Source: Rohdeia sp041398665 (GTDB taxonomy: Bacteria > Planctomycetota > UBA1135 > GCA-002686595). Taken from it: a stretch of 64,000 bases of DNA. Shown in pieces: positions 1 to 8,929 of this stretch. The notes beneath the pieces are model-generated. The model did no database searches. It saw only the letters and a program-made list of their open reading frames with translations, and had not been told where the DNA came from. Position 1 is the first letter of the stretch, and each line of letters opens with the position of its first letter. The position numbers and the translations under genes are program-made. The stretch covers positions 1 to 64,000 of the forward strand of contig JAWKUH010000025.1 in the NCBI GenBank assembly GCA_041398665.1, given 5' to 3'.

Positions 1-315
1 TTCTCGTACCTCGCTCCGCAGACGCACGTGTACCCACACGTCGACAACGACCGGCCCTACATGTACGGGGACGAGGACACCGCGCGCTGCCACCTCGGTC
101 TCGTCGTCCCGACGGGCTCGCCCATCCGCATCGGCGGCGTCCTCGACGAGTACCGCGAGGGCCACTTCCACGCCTTCGACGCGCGGCGTCACGTGCACGA
201 GGTCGGCAACCGCTCGAACGAGGGCCGCATCAACCTGTGCGTCGAGGTGAAGTACCGGCTCGAGGACCTCGCGGTGCCTCCTGGCCACGGGACGGCGCGC
301 GCGACCGAACGCTGA
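1..315 (+). CDS. Aspartyl/asparaginyl beta-hydroxylase-like protein, C-terminal part
   Basis: The frame is already open at base 1, so this is the 3' part of a gene starting outside the window. The visible 104 residues carry a TH-x-x-PH-x-D stretch (residues 8-15), then CHLGLVVP, then an EGHFHAFDARRHVHEV segment and N-R-S. This order matches the double-stranded beta-helix core of the aspartyl/asparaginyl beta-hydroxylase family, Fe(II)/2-oxoglutarate enzymes in which His residues of these blocks bind iron. The substrate cannot be read from this fragment. The stop codon lies inside a long hairpin shared with the convergent gene downstream. The family call is fairly firm; the exact function is open. 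Confidence 0.75.
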   Translation, partial: FSYLAPQTHVYPHVDNDRPYMYGDEDTARCHLGLVVPTGSPIRIGGVLDEYREGHFHAFDARRHVHEVGNRSNEGRINLCVEVKYRLEDLAVPPGHGTARATER

Positions 316-358
316 CGACCGCGTCTCCGCCCGTGGGACGGAGGCGCGGTCGTCAGCG
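310..358. terminator. Bidirectional hairpin terminator between convergent genes
   Basis: Arms 310-329 and 339-358 pair over 20 bp with one G-T wobble, around a 9-base loop. The stop codon of the plus-strand gene is inside the left arm, and the minus-strand gene ends 21 bases to the right. There is no T tract. It is read as a shared transcription stop because of its convergent position and stability. Confidence 0.7.
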
Positions 359-379
359 TCGAGCACGAGCGTTCGGCGC

Positions 380-892
380 TCAGCCCGAGAAGTCGTAGAT
401 GTAGCTGAGGCGCTTCTTGTTGAGGATGACCCAGTCGAGGCGCTTCAGCGTCTCGAGGTCGCGGTCGCCGTCGAGGTTCATGCCGCGCACCTCGGGCTGC
501 GTCATCACGAAGAAGCGCTTGGTGCGGTGGTCGTCGGACTCGTAGCTGCCCGGGCGCACGTTGCCCGCGACCTCGACGTTGAGGTTGCCCGTGTAGAACA
601 CGCGCACGCGGTTCTGCTTCACGCCCTCCTCCGTCGCGATCTTCGCGAGGCGGGTGTCGGTGGTCGAGTCGAGGAACTCGTGGGCGACGAGGATCTCCTC
701 GAGGTTGACGTGGACGAGCGGCGTCTGGATGCGCTCGCGGCTGTTGAGGTCGACGAGCGTCGCGTCGCGGACCTTGAGGAAGTAGCGCCGGTACTCGTCG
801 AGCATCTGGCTCAGGCGCGCGTACTTGTTCTCGACCTGCCCCTTGATCAGGAAGGCGTCGGTCAAGAGCAGGTCGGAGACGATGGTGAGCAT
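380..892 (-). CDS. Conserved-looking protein of unknown function with two similar halves
   Basis: I do not recognise the family. The 170-residue protein has no signal peptide or membrane segment. Two halves look alike: a strand-rich block near LLLTDAFLIKG ending in VHVNLEEILVAHEF, and a second block near VFYTGNLNVEVAG ending in WVILNKKRLSYI. This suggests a duplicated small beta-domain. I chose the ATG at 892 because it begins the conserved-looking part; a longer frame exists upstream but is proline- and alanine-rich. With this start the gene overlaps the 3' end of folC by 31 bases, so the two are probably one transcript. A planctomycete-specific cytosolic protein is the likeliest class (inference). 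Confidence 0.6.
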   Translation of the reverse strand: MLTIVSDLLLTDAFLIKGQVENKYARLSQMLDEYRRYFLKVRDATLVDLNSRERIQTPLVHVNLEEILVAHEFLDSTTDTRLAKIATEEGVKQNRVRVFYTGNLNVEVAGNVRPGSYESDDHRTKRFFVMTQPEVRGMNLDGDRDLETLKRLDWVILNKKRLSYIYDFSG

Positions 893-2181
893 CGGGCGAG
901 GTGGCGCAGGTGGGCCCGCGGCGGGCCGAGCAGGTGGAGCGATCCGGTGACCAGCACCCATCCGCCCCGGGCCCTCGCGCGCCGCATCGCGGCCTCGAGC
1001 GCCCGGACCGGGTCGTCCTCGGGTTCCGCGGCGAGGCCGACGCGGCGGGCGCGTTCGGCGAGTTCGCCGGCGGTCTCGGAACGACCCTCCGGTAGGGAGC
1101 TGCTGATCAGCGTTTCGGCTCGCCCCGCGAGCACCTTGAGCAGCTCGTCCGCACGCTTGTCCCGCGCGCAGGAGAAGACGACGTCGGGCGCGCCGCGGAG
1201 CCCCGGGCGACCCGCCAGCTCGCCGAGGACGAGCGCGAGGGCCTCCGGCACGTGCGCGCCGTCGAGGACGACCGGCGGCGGCCCCGGGAAGAGCTCGAGG
1301 CGCCCCGGGAGGCGCGGCGGCTCGAGGCCGTCAAGCAGCGCCCCGCTCGGGCGCGAACCGGATCGACCCACGGCGTCGAACGCCTCGCCGAGCGCGTCGA
1401 GCAGCGCTCGCGCGAGGCGCCCGTTGCGCTGGTCGATCCCGCCGCCGGCGCCGACCCCGCGCACGATCGCCCCGGCCGCGCGCGCCACCTCCTCGACGCG
1501 GCGCCCCGCCGGGTCGTCCGCGCCGAGCCCGTGCACCAGCACGCGGCCGGACCGCGCGACGCCCGCCTTCTCGGCCGCGATCGCCTCGCGCGTGTCGCCG
1601 AGGACCGCGGTGTGCTCGAGCTCGATCGACGTCACGCCGCAGACCCAGGGGTCGAGCGCGTTCGTCGAGTCGAGCCGCCCGCCGAGGCCGACCTCGACGA
1701 GCCACACGTCGATCGCTGGGTCGCTCGCGGCGACGGCGCTCGCCCCGATCACGACGTCGAACCAGGTGGCGGCCGCCGCCTCGGTCCCGTCGCGTCGCGC
1801 TGCCTCGCGCGCGTCGAGCGCGGCGTCGATCGCCGGCGCGAAGCGCGCCGGCGCCACGGGCTCTCCGTCGAGTCGGACACGCTCCGTCACGTGCTCGACG
1901 TGCGGCGACGTGAACAGCGCGGTGTGCAGCCCCGCGCGCAGGAGCGCCGCCTCGACCTGGGCCAACGTCGACCCCTTGCCCTTCGTACCGGCGACCAACA
2001 CCACGGGGCGTCCTCGCTGGGGGTCGCCGAGGCGCCGGAGCAGGTCACGTGCGGGGGCCGTGCTCACACGCATGCCGGCCGAGCGATCGCGCCTCTCCCA
2101 GTCGACGAGGGCGTCGAGACGCGCGAGCGCCGCGGTGAGCCCCTCGACATCTCCTGCCCGATCCGCTCCAGACCCGTCCAC
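862..2181 (-). CDS. folC: Bifunctional folylpolyglutamate/dihydrofolate synthase (FolC)
   Basis: A 439-residue Mur-ligase-type enzyme that adds glutamate to folates, and in many bacteria also to dihydropteroate. The ATP loop GTKGKGS lies near residue 65, followed by LFTSPH and the folate-binding stretch VTERVRLDGEPV. VEVGLGGRLDSTN is the classic second FolC signature. The C-terminal ligase domain contains VLDGAHVPEA (usually DGAHN), so the Asn of that motif is Val here. The start is GTG at 2181. The gene runs with the overlapping downstream unknown gene. Whether both activities are present cannot be judged from sequence; the family call is secure. Confidence 0.9.
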   Translation of the reverse strand: MDGSGADRAGDVEGLTAALARLDALVDWERRDRSAGMRVSTAPARDLLRRLGDPQRGRPVVLVAGTKGKGSTLAQVEAALLRAGLHTALFTSPHVEHVTERVRLDGEPVAPARFAPAIDAALDAREAARRDGTEAAAATWFDVVIGASAVAASDPAIDVWLVEVGLGGRLDSTNALDPWVCGVTSIELEHTAVLGDTREAIAAEKAGVARSGRVLVHGLGADDPAGRRVEEVARAAGAIVRGVGAGGGIDQRNGRLARALLDALGEAFDAVGRSGSRPSGALLDGLEPPRLPGRLELFPGPPPVVLDGAHVPEALALVLGELAGRPGLRGAPDVVFSCARDKRADELLKVLAGRAETLISSSLPEGRSETAGELAERARRVGLAAEPEDDPVRALEAAMRRARARGGWVLVTGSLHLLGPPRAHLRHLARCSPSSPTCS

Positions 2182-2285
2182 GGCCGAGACGATAGCCCAG
2201 ACGGCGCGTTCCCTCGCGCGGACGATCTCGCTCGGGATCGCTCCGCCCGCGCCGTGCGTCGGGAGGAGGATCTCGAAGCACCCCC

Positions 2286-2708
2286 ATGGTCGAACTCGTC
2301 CACCGCGTGAGGCTGTTCGTGTACAGCTTCAGGGACAGCCGTCCGGACTACCTCCTCCTCAAGCGCGACCAGGGCGTCGAGAGCATCTGGACGCCGCTCC
2401 AGGGCACGATCGGCTTCCACGAGAAGTTCGAGGGCGCGATCCTGCGCGAGCTCCGCCGCGAGACCGGCATGGGCCGGCCGGAGGAGATCATCGACCTCAA
2501 GATGCCGAGCGCGTTCGACCTCCTGGACCAGCGCATCGTCGAGTGGAACTTCGCGTGCCGCGCCGAGCCCGGCGACCCGCCGCTCGCGCTGCCCGAGCAC
2601 TGGGCGGAGTACCGCTGGAGCGAGTTCGAGGCCGCGTTCCCCGTGCTCGAGTTCGAGCAGGACCGCGCCGCGATCATCAGGCTCCACACGATGTTGCTGG
2701 CGGGTTGA
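2286..2708 (+). CDS. Nudix hydrolase
   Basis: A 140-residue single-domain protein. The Nudix box begins at the G of GTIGFHEK and reads G-x5-E-x7-R-E-L-x-R-E-x-G-M. One of the paired glutamates of REUxEExGU is Arg, while the rest is intact. The N-terminus (HRVRLFVYSF, then DYLLLKRD) resembles dATP/dihydroneopterin-triphosphate pyrophosphohydrolases of the NudB type. Together with folC next door, a folate role is tempting but unproven. The gene is divergent from folC, and about 100 bases separate the two starts. General nucleoside-polyphosphate hydrolysis is the safe assignment. Confidence 0.85.
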   Translation: MVELVHRVRLFVYSFRDSRPDYLLLKRDQGVESIWTPLQGTIGFHEKFEGAILRELRRETGMGRPEEIIDLKMPSAFDLLDQRIVEWNFACRAEPGDPPLALPEHWAEYRWSEFEAAFPVLEFEQDRAAIIRLHTMLLAG

Positions 2709-2720
2709 CGCGCCGAGCCG

Positions 2721-3971
2721 TCAACGACTCGTGCGCTTCGGCAACAGGTCGAGCGTGGTGAAGCGGTCGCCGAGCACCGCGCGCGGGTCGACGCCGAACC
2801 AGCGCTCGATCACCGTCGCGTAGACGCAGCGGAAGTCGGTCGAGAAGACCATGTCGCCGCGCTCGTCGAGGTCGGTGAGCGACGGGTGACGACCGTGGAG
2901 GCCGCCCTGGACCGAGCTGCCGAGCAGGAACATCGGGCCGGCGGTGCCGTGGTCGGTGCCCTGCGAGCCGTTCTCCTGCACCCGGCGGCCGAACTCGCTG
3001 TACGCCAGCACGACGACCGGACCGTCGTTGCCCTTCGCGCGCAGGTCTCGGACGAACGCGTCGAGCGCGCCGTCGAGTTCCTCGTGGAGCGTCGCCTGGC
3101 GAGCGACCTGGTTCGAGTGGGTGTCGTAGCTGCGTTGCTGGACGGACAGTACGCGACAGCCGATGCGTGAGTCGACGAGTGCGGCGCAGACCGCGAGCGA
3201 CTGTGCGATGGACGCACTCGGGTACTCGACCGACGGACGGTAGCGCGCGACGGCCTGGCGCACCTCGAGCGAGCTCGCCTTCGCGTCGCGCATGACGCCG
3301 CGCAGGAACTCGAGCTGGGACGCGACCTCGCCGGTGTCGGCCATGGGCTCCGGCTCGAACGCCGCGACGTCCTGCTCGTTCCCGGCCCAACGGTAGTTCT
3401 CGGGCGTCTTCAGGTTGAGCGCGGGGTGGCGCCGCGACTGCAGGGAGTACGGCACCTCGCTGCCGACGTGCACGAGCCGGTTCGGGTCGACGTCGTCGTC
3501 CCACATCGCGTTCGCGAGGTTCCCGATCCAACCCGGGCCGGAGTCGCGCCCCTCGGCGTGCCCGGTGTGCCACACCTCCATCGACTTGAAGTGCGATCGG
3601 TTGGGCTCCGGGTAGCCCGCGCCCTGCACGACCGCGAGGCGGCCCTCGCCGAACTCGCGGCGGAGGTTCACGAACTGCGGCGCGAGGCCGACGTGGCCGT
3701 CGAGGTCGAGGACCTTCGACGCGGGGTGCGCGATGCGCTTCCGCGCCGCGTGGTACGCGTCGTCGGCGTGGGGGACGACGGTGTTGAGCCCGTCGTTGCC
3801 GCCGCCGAGCTCGAGCAGCACGAGGATCGGCTGGTCCTCGTCGCGGCGACCGCCGAGGTACCCGAGCACGCCGGCGTGCGCGAAGGACCCCGTGAGGGTG
3901 AATGCGCCCGCGCCGAGCGCTGCGCCGAGGAATCGTCTGCGGTCCATCGTGGTCGTCCTCCGGGTACTCAT
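2721..3971 (-). CDS. DUF1501 family Tat-exported protein
   Basis: A 416-residue protein with a twin-arginine leader (DRRRFLGAALGAG) within the first 30 residues and ending in AHAG, so export folded through Tat is expected. The body contains LVLLELGGGNDGLNTVVPH, FGRRVQENGSQGTDHG and a GTAGPMFLLG block, hallmarks of DUF1501, a family in the alkaline-phosphatase/sulfatase fold group. It sits directly downstream of DUF1800 with an ATGA overlap (3968-3971), so the two are translationally coupled. The pair is common in Planctomycetota, but its job is not established. An internal ATG at 3947 (MDRRRF) is an alternative start that removes eight residues. Confidence 0.88.
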   Translation of the reverse strand: MSTRRTTTMDRRRFLGAALGAGAFTLTGSFAHAGVLGYLGGRRDEDQPILVLLELGGGNDGLNTVVPHADDAYHAARKRIAHPASKVLDLDGHVGLAPQFVNLRREFGEGRLAVVQGAGYPEPNRSHFKSMEVWHTGHAEGRDSGPGWIGNLANAMWDDDVDPNRLVHVGSEVPYSLQSRRHPALNLKTPENYRWAGNEQDVAAFEPEPMADTGEVASQLEFLRGVMRDAKASSLEVRQAVARYRPSVEYPSASIAQSLAVCAALVDSRIGCRVLSVQQRSYDTHSNQVARQATLHEELDGALDAFVRDLRAKGNDGPVVVLAYSEFGRRVQENGSQGTDHGTAGPMFLLGSSVQGGLHGRHPSLTDLDERGDMVFSTDFRCVYATVIERWFGVDPRAVLGDRFTTLDLLPKRTSR

Positions 3972-5635
3972 TGGAGCTGCGCCTCCGGGAGCGAGAGCAT
4001 GAGGTGCGCGAGTCGGCGCGCGAGCGCCTCGAGGTCCGAGTCGCTCGTGCCCCACGCGTCCTCGGGGAGGCTCTTCGCGGTGCGCTCCTCGCGCAGGAAC
4101 GCGACGAGCTCGTCGCGCGAGTCCGGCGCGAGCGGGACGGCGAGGAGGTCCTGCGCGAGCGCGTCGACGACCTCGGCGTCGGAGCTCGCCCCGGCGCGCG
4201 CGGCGCGCGCGGAGAGGTTGATGCTCGGACGCCAGCCGACGTCCTCGATCTGTCCGACGAAGCGCGTCAGCTCGTCGCGGCGCTTGCGGCGCTGTTCGAC
4301 CATCTCCGGCGGCGCGCCGGCGTCCTCCATCGCGGCGGTCGCGGCCTCGGACATGAACTCGCGCGAGCCGATCGTCCCGACCAGGACGCCCGCGAGGTTG
4401 CCGCGCTGCATGAACGTCGTCGTGTTGATCCACGCGCGGTCGCCGTCCCAGCCCTTCACGCTCGGCGGACCGAAGAGCGTCTGCCCGAGCGTCGTCGACC
4501 CGAGCGTCAGGAGCCGCGCCGGGGGCTCGACCCCGAGTCGCCGCGCGTGCCCGACGAGGAAGTCGATGGGTCCCGCGATGCGCTGACCGACGACGTCGTC
4601 CGCGTAGAAGCGCGGGTCGGTGAAGAGCTTCTCGAGCAGCGGCCGCACCTCGTAGTCGGCCTCGCGCAGGCACTTCCCGTACTCCGCGACGCGTTCGGCC
4701 GATGGCTCGCGGCCCTCGAACCAGCGCAGGAGGCGCAGCGCGACGTAGTCGGCGCAGCGCGGCTGGTCGAGGATGATCTCGATCACGTCGGAGCCGTCGA
4801 GCTTGCCCGTCACCCCCATGAAGGTCTTCTCGCCGCGATCGTGCTGACCGCGGGCGAAGCGGAACTCGCCGTTGCGGTCGGTCCAACCCGTGAAGGCGCG
4901 CGCCGCGGCGACGATGTCGGCCTCGGCGTAGTGACCCTCGCCGAGCGAGAAGAGCTCGAGGAGCTCGCGCGCGAAGTTCTCGTTCGGACTGACCTTCTTG
5001 TTCGACGCGGCGTCGAGGTACTCGAGCATCGCAGGGTCGCGCGCGATCCCGCGGAGGAGGTCGGCGTAGCTCCCGAGCGCTCCGTCGCGGAGCAGTCGGT
5101 GCTGTTCGATCATCGCGATCGAGCTCTTCACCTCCTGGTAGGACGACGTGAAGAGACCCGCCCAGAACAGCGTCATGCGGTCCCGGAGCGGGTCGTCACC
5201 GTCGAGCATCCGTTCGACCCACCAGTCGGCGTAGTCCGCCATCTGTCTGCGGTCGGTGCGGCGGTAGTCGTTGCGCATGCGGCGGATCTCGTCGCGGCGC
5301 TGCTCGGAGTCCATCTCGGCCATCTCGTCGGTGTTCCGACGCCGGACCTCCGAGAAGGTCGTGTCGTGCTCGACGAAGAACGGGTCGACGACGCGTTGCG
5401 GTCGGAAGAAGCTCGCGACGGCGCCGTCGAGGCCGAGGCGGACGAGTTCCTCCACCTCGAGCGTCCGGCCGCCGAAGCCCGCGCGGGAGAGCAGGTGTTC
5501 GGCCTCGCGCGGACCGAACTCGAACGTGTCGCCCGGAGCGACGCTCCGCGCGGCGGCGCGCTCGTCCCGGGTCGCGGGGAGGATCGTCGGTGCGGCGAGC
5601 AGGACCAGCGCGGCGAGCGAGTGCAGGTGATTCAT
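3968..5635 (-). CDS. DUF1800 family exported protein
   Basis: A 555-residue protein with an N-terminal signal peptide (hydrophobic SLAALVLLAAP). The region AEHLLSRAGFGG, the helix-rich middle with RDRMTLFWAGLFTSS, and NENFARELLELFSLG are classic DUF1800 signatures. Several FxGW and RLLRWFEG motifs follow. It is translated just before DUF1501 with a 4-base overlap. Known context: DUF1800 and DUF1501 proteins nearly always co-occur and are exported; a role in handling an extracytoplasmic substrate is inferred, not shown. Start is ATG at 5635. Confidence 0.88.
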   Translation of the reverse strand: MNHLHSLAALVLLAAPTILPATRDERAAARSVAPGDTFEFGPREAEHLLSRAGFGGRTLEVEELVRLGLDGAVASFFRPQRVVDPFFVEHDTTFSEVRRRNTDEMAEMDSEQRRDEIRRMRNDYRRTDRRQMADYADWWVERMLDGDDPLRDRMTLFWAGLFTSSYQEVKSSIAMIEQHRLLRDGALGSYADLLRGIARDPAMLEYLDAASNKKVSPNENFARELLELFSLGEGHYAEADIVAAARAFTGWTDRNGEFRFARGQHDRGEKTFMGVTGKLDGSDVIEIILDQPRCADYVALRLLRWFEGREPSAERVAEYGKCLREADYEVRPLLEKLFTDPRFYADDVVGQRIAGPIDFLVGHARRLGVEPPARLLTLGSTTLGQTLFGPPSVKGWDGDRAWINTTTFMQRGNLAGVLVGTIGSREFMSEAATAAMEDAGAPPEMVEQRRKRRDELTRFVGQIEDVGWRPSINLSARAARAGASSDAEVVDALAQDLLAVPLAPDSRDELVAFLREERTAKSLPEDAWGTSDSDLEALARRLAHLMLSLPEAQLQ

Positions 5636-5757
5636 GTCGATCTTCGGACCTCCGTCCTCGATCGATTCTCGCGCGGCGCCGCGCTCCGGGGTGAGCGTCG
5701 TCGTCGGACCTCGCGGTTCGTGTTGGGAACGGACCTCGGAGCGGCTACAAGGTGGGC

Positions 5758-7563
5758 ATGCCGCGCCCCCCCGCCGACCTGCGGTCGTTCGTCGACGCGC
5801 TCCGGGCGAGCGGACGGCTCGCGACGGTCGAGGCCGAGGTCGACACCGACCTCGAGATCGCCGAGATCCACCGGCGCGTGATCGCGGCGGGCGGCCCCGC
5901 GCTCCTGTTCACCCGGCCGAAGGACCGCGACTTCCCCGTCGTCACGAACCTGTTCGGCACGCGCGACCGGGTGACGGCGGCGTTCGGCGACGAGCCGGTC
6001 GAGCTCGTCGAACGCGCGGTGCGCCTCGCGCAGGGGTCGATGCCGCCGAGCCTCGGCACGCTCTGGCGCGAGCGCGGACTGCTCGGTCGGCTCGCGCGGC
6101 TCGGTCCGCGCCGCACGTCGAAGGGGTACGTCCGGGAGGACGCGCAACCGCGGCCCGCGCTCGACCGGTTGCCCGCGCTGCGCACGTGGGCGCGCGACGG
6201 CGGTCCGTTCCTCACGCTGCCGCTCGTCCTCACCGCGCACCCCGAGCACGGCGGCACGAACCTCGGCATGTACCGCGGCCAGGTGTTCGGGCCGGACCGG
6301 CTCGGCCTGCACGCGCAGATCGGCAAGGGCGGCGGGTTCCACCTCGCGGAGGCCGAACGGCTCGGTCGACCGCTGCCCGTGCACGTGCACCTCGGCGGCC
6401 CGCCGGCGACGATCCTGGCGGCGATCGCGCCGCTGCCGGAGAACGTGCCGGAGCTGCTGCTGGCGAGCTTCGTGCTCGGCTCGCGCCTGCGCACGACGAC
6501 GCTGCCGGGTCGCACGCTCCCGGTCCTCGCCGACAGCGAGTTCTGCGTGGTCGGATCGGTGAAGCCCGGGGCGCGCCGCCCCGAGGGACCCTTCGGCGAC
6601 CACTACGGCTACTACTCGGAGGTCCACGACTATCCCGAGATCGAGGTCGAGCGCGTGCTGCACCGACGCGGTGCGATCTTCCCGGCGACCGTGGTCGGCA
6701 AGCCGCGGCAGGAGGACTTCTTCATCGGCGACTTCCTGCAGGAGCTGCTCGCGCCGCTCATGCCGCTCGTCATGCCGGGCGTCGTCGACCTGTGGTCGTA
6801 CGGGGAGACGGGCTACCACTCGTTGGCGGCGGCGATCGTGCGCGAGCGCTATCGCAAGGAGAGCATGAGCACGGCGTTCCGCGTGCTCGGCGAGGGCCAG
6901 CTCGCGCTGACGAAGTTCCTCCTCCTCACGGACGGCGACGTCGACCTGCACGACTTCCGTGCGACGTTGGTGCACGTGCTCGAGCGCGCCGAACTCCCGG
7001 GCGACCTGCACCTGTTCGGCAACCTGTCGATGGACTCGTTGGACTACGCGGGACCGCGCATCAACGAGGGTTCGAAGGGCGTGCTGGTCGGGCTCGGGGA
7101 GAAGCGCAGGAGCCTGCCGGAGCGCTACGAGGGAGCGCCGCCGCCCGAGGTCCGCGCCGTCCGGGCGTTCTGTCCCGGGGCGCTGTGCGTCGAGGTCGAC
7201 GCGCACGAGCGGGCGCCGGACCTCGCGCAGGAACTCGCACGCCACGCTGCGTTCCGCGACTGGCCGCTGCTCGTCCTGACCGACGACGCCGACCGGGCGT
7301 CACGCTCCGCCGCGAACTTCCTCTGGACGACGTTCACGCGCTTCGACCCCGCGCGCGACGTCGTCCCCGCGCGCGTCGAAGTCGTCGGGACGCAGACGGC
7401 CTACCACGCCCCCCTCGCGATCGACGCGCGCATGAAGCGCTGGTACCCCGAGGAACTCTTCTGCGACGACGCGACGGCGGAGAAGGTCACGAAGAGGTGG
7501 GGCGAGTACTTCCCGGCGGGGTCGGTCGAGATGGGTGATTCCGGGCGCGGGCACCTCGACTAG
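5758..7563 (+). CDS. UbiD family decarboxylase
   Basis: A 601-residue prenylated-FMN-dependent decarboxylase. Family blocks seen: TNLGMYRGQVFGPDRLG (the N-x-G-x-YR-x-Q motif of the cofactor and metal site), EGPFGDHYGYYS with the conserved acidic residue, and DFLQELLAPLMP. The likely reaction is decarboxylation of an aromatic or polyprenyl aromatic acid; UbiD (ubiquinone) or MqnL-type (futalosine menaquinone) roles are both possible. It is about 100 residues longer than E. coli UbiD. ATG at 5758 was preferred over GTG at 5752 because an AAGGTG ribosome site (5749-5754) precedes it. No flavin prenyltransferase gene (ubiX) is visible nearby. Confidence 0.85.
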   Translation: MPRPPADLRSFVDALRASGRLATVEAEVDTDLEIAEIHRRVIAAGGPALLFTRPKDRDFPVVTNLFGTRDRVTAAFGDEPVELVERAVRLAQGSMPPSLGTLWRERGLLGRLARLGPRRTSKGYVREDAQPRPALDRLPALRTWARDGGPFLTLPLVLTAHPEHGGTNLGMYRGQVFGPDRLGLHAQIGKGGGFHLAEAERLGRPLPVHVHLGGPPATILAAIAPLPENVPELLLASFVLGSRLRTTTLPGRTLPVLADSEFCVVGSVKPGARRPEGPFGDHYGYYSEVHDYPEIEVERVLHRRGAIFPATVVGKPRQEDFFIGDFLQELLAPLMPLVMPGVVDLWSYGETGYHSLAAAIVRERYRKESMSTAFRVLGEGQLALTKFLLLTDGDVDLHDFRATLVHVLERAELPGDLHLFGNLSMDSLDYAGPRINEGSKGVLVGLGEKRRSLPERYEGAPPPEVRAVRAFCPGALCVEVDAHERAPDLAQELARHAAFRDWPLLVLTDDADRASRSAANFLWTTFTRFDPARDVVPARVEVVGTQTAYHAPLAIDARMKRWYPEELFCDDATAEKVTKRWGEYFPAGSVEMGDSGRGHLD

Positions 7564-7577
7564 CGCGACGTCCGAAC

Positions 7578-7690
7578 GGCGCCTGCGGCGCCGGAGACAC
7601 GGCGCCCTCCAGGCGCGGAAACACGAAGAGCACGAAGGAACACGAAGGGTTCGATCTCCCAGGTGTTCTCGGTGTGCTCCGTGGTTGCAC
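7578..7690. repeat. Compound intergenic repeat, copy 1
   Basis: A non-coding unit that begins with GCGCCTGCGGCGCCGGAG and GGCGCGGAAAC, runs into a purine-rich block of CACGAAG/AGCACGAAGG steps, and ends with a complementary pyrimidine-rich block finishing in GTGCTCCGTGGTT. The two blocks can fold into an imperfect hairpin. A second copy lies at 7874-7986. Short frames across it give low-complexity translations rich in F, V and L and are not genes. Confidence 0.75.
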
Positions 7691-7723
7691 CTGCAACGCG
7701 TCGCCTTCGCGACGCCAGGATTG

Positions 7724-7806
7724 ACAGGGAGCCGGGGAGGACGGGGAGACCACACAATGTGGTGAACGACGTGTGTGTGGTCTCCCCGTCCTCCCCGGCT
7801 CCCTGT
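7724..7806. repeat. Perfect 33-bp inverted repeat
   Basis: Arms 7724-7756 and 7774-7806 are exact reverse complements over 33 bases, separated by a 17-base loop. After one outer mismatch, three more bases pair. The arms are strongly strand-asymmetric: GGGGAGGACGGGGAGACC on the left, its pyrimidine complement on the right. The structure lies midway between the two copies of the compound repeat. It could act as a very strong terminator or as a small mobile repeat. Confidence 0.85.
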
Positions 7807-7873
7807 GAATCTGTGTGATCGCGCGGCCGGCGGGCCGCGCCACGCCTCGATGGAGAACACGAGGCAGCTGTGC

Positions 7874-8009
7874 GCGCCTGCGGCGCCGGAGGTCGCGCGT
7901 CTCCGGGCGCGGGAAACCGAAGAGCACGAAGGAACACGAAGGTTCGAATTCGGTGCTCTCCGTGTGCTTCGTGTGCTCCGTGGTTCCCGCGCGGCCGGCA
8001 GGCCGCTCC
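7874..8009. repeat. Compound intergenic repeat, copy 2
   Basis: Repeats the head and the CACGAAG-rich block of copy 1 in the same orientation, and is better preserved: the AGAGCACGAAGGAACACGAAGG arm faces a CGGTGCTCTCCGTGTGCTTCGTGTGCTCCGTGG arm. It is followed by a short palindrome GCGGCCGGCAGGCCGC; a close relative of that palindrome occurs at 7819-7840, before this copy. The stretch 7564-8071 otherwise holds no gene I can support. Confidence 0.75.
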
Positions 8010-8071
8010 ACACGGAGTTGGACCGCTCGCCCGCGCTCACGCCTCGACCGGACTCCCGGACCTCGCGCCGA

Positions 8072-8764
8072 TCAGGAACGCGCCTGCTCGTTGCGCGCGT
8101 TCATCGGGGCACCGCGACCGTGGCGGACGATCGCGCCTTCCACGATGTAGATCACGTCCTCCGCGATGTTCGTCGCGTGGTCGGCGATGCGCTCGAGCGA
8201 CTTCGAGATGCCCTGCAGGAGCATGTAGGGCTCGACCTCGGACGGGTTCGCCTCGATCTCGCGGATGATGAGCCGGTTCAGGTCGGCGTGCAGTCGGTCG
8301 ACCGCGTCGTCGTCGACACAGATGCGCCGCGCGACCTTCGCGTCGCCGCGCACGAACGCGTCGAGCGCCTCGCGCACCATGCGCGTCGCGTGCTCCACGA
8401 CCTCTCCGAGCTGCGCCGGGATCGGCAGCGGCGGCGACGTCGTGAGGATCGCGGCGCGCTTCGCGATGTTCACCGCGAGGTCGCCGATCCGTTCGAGGTC
8501 GTTGTTGATCTTGAGGCACGCCGCGACGAACCGCAGGTCGTTCGCGACGGGGTGGTGCAGCGCCAGGACCTTGAGACACTCCTCCTCGAGCTCCACCTCG
8601 CGCCGGTCGATGGCGCGATCGCCCTCGATCACGGCGAGGGCGAGGTCCTGCTTGCGCTCGGTCAACGCCGCGACCGCGCGGCGCACGTTCTCCTCGACCT
8701 CGGCGGCGAGATAGAGGAGCTGACGCTGCAGTCGCTGCAGGTCGGAGTGGAGGTGGGTGCTCAT
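8072..8764 (-). CDS. phoU: Phosphate transport regulator PhoU
   Basis: A 230-residue all-helical protein with two PhoU repeats. Each carries the acidic metal-binding pattern: NDLERIGDLAVNIAKRA in the first half and KSLERIADHATNIAEDV in the second. PhoU restrains the Pst transporter and PhoR-type kinase signalling when phosphate is sufficient. The start ATG at 8764 fits the family N-terminus (STHLHSDLQRLQRQL). It is last in the pst operon, but a 278-base spacer holding a tandem repeat separates it from pstB, an unusually large gap within this operon. Confidence 0.93.
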   Translation of the reverse strand: MSTHLHSDLQRLQRQLLYLAAEVEENVRRAVAALTERKQDLALAVIEGDRAIDRREVELEEECLKVLALHHPVANDLRFVAACLKINNDLERIGDLAVNIAKRAAILTTSPPLPIPAQLGEVVEHATRMVREALDAFVRGDAKVARRICVDDDAVDRLHADLNRLIIREIEANPSEVEPYMLLQGISKSLERIADHATNIAEDVIYIVEGAIVRHGRGAPMNARNEQARS

Positions 8765-8929
8765 CGAAGCGTCCCCGGCGGTGGCCCAGGGACCGTTCCT
8801 AGCCTGTCGGCGCCGCGGTGCGCGGCGGGTGCCGGGCCGCCGATCGTGCCATCCCGGTCGCCCGGGCGCACGTCGGATCCGGTCGGGAGCGGTGCGGACC
8901 GGGGTGTCGCCCGGTCCGGTGCGTCGTGC

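Noticed and set aside
7300..8150. Several short open frames on both strands in the repeat region.
   Set aside because: Their translations are low-complexity products of the CACGAAG-type repeats and hairpin arms, with no ribosome sites or domains.
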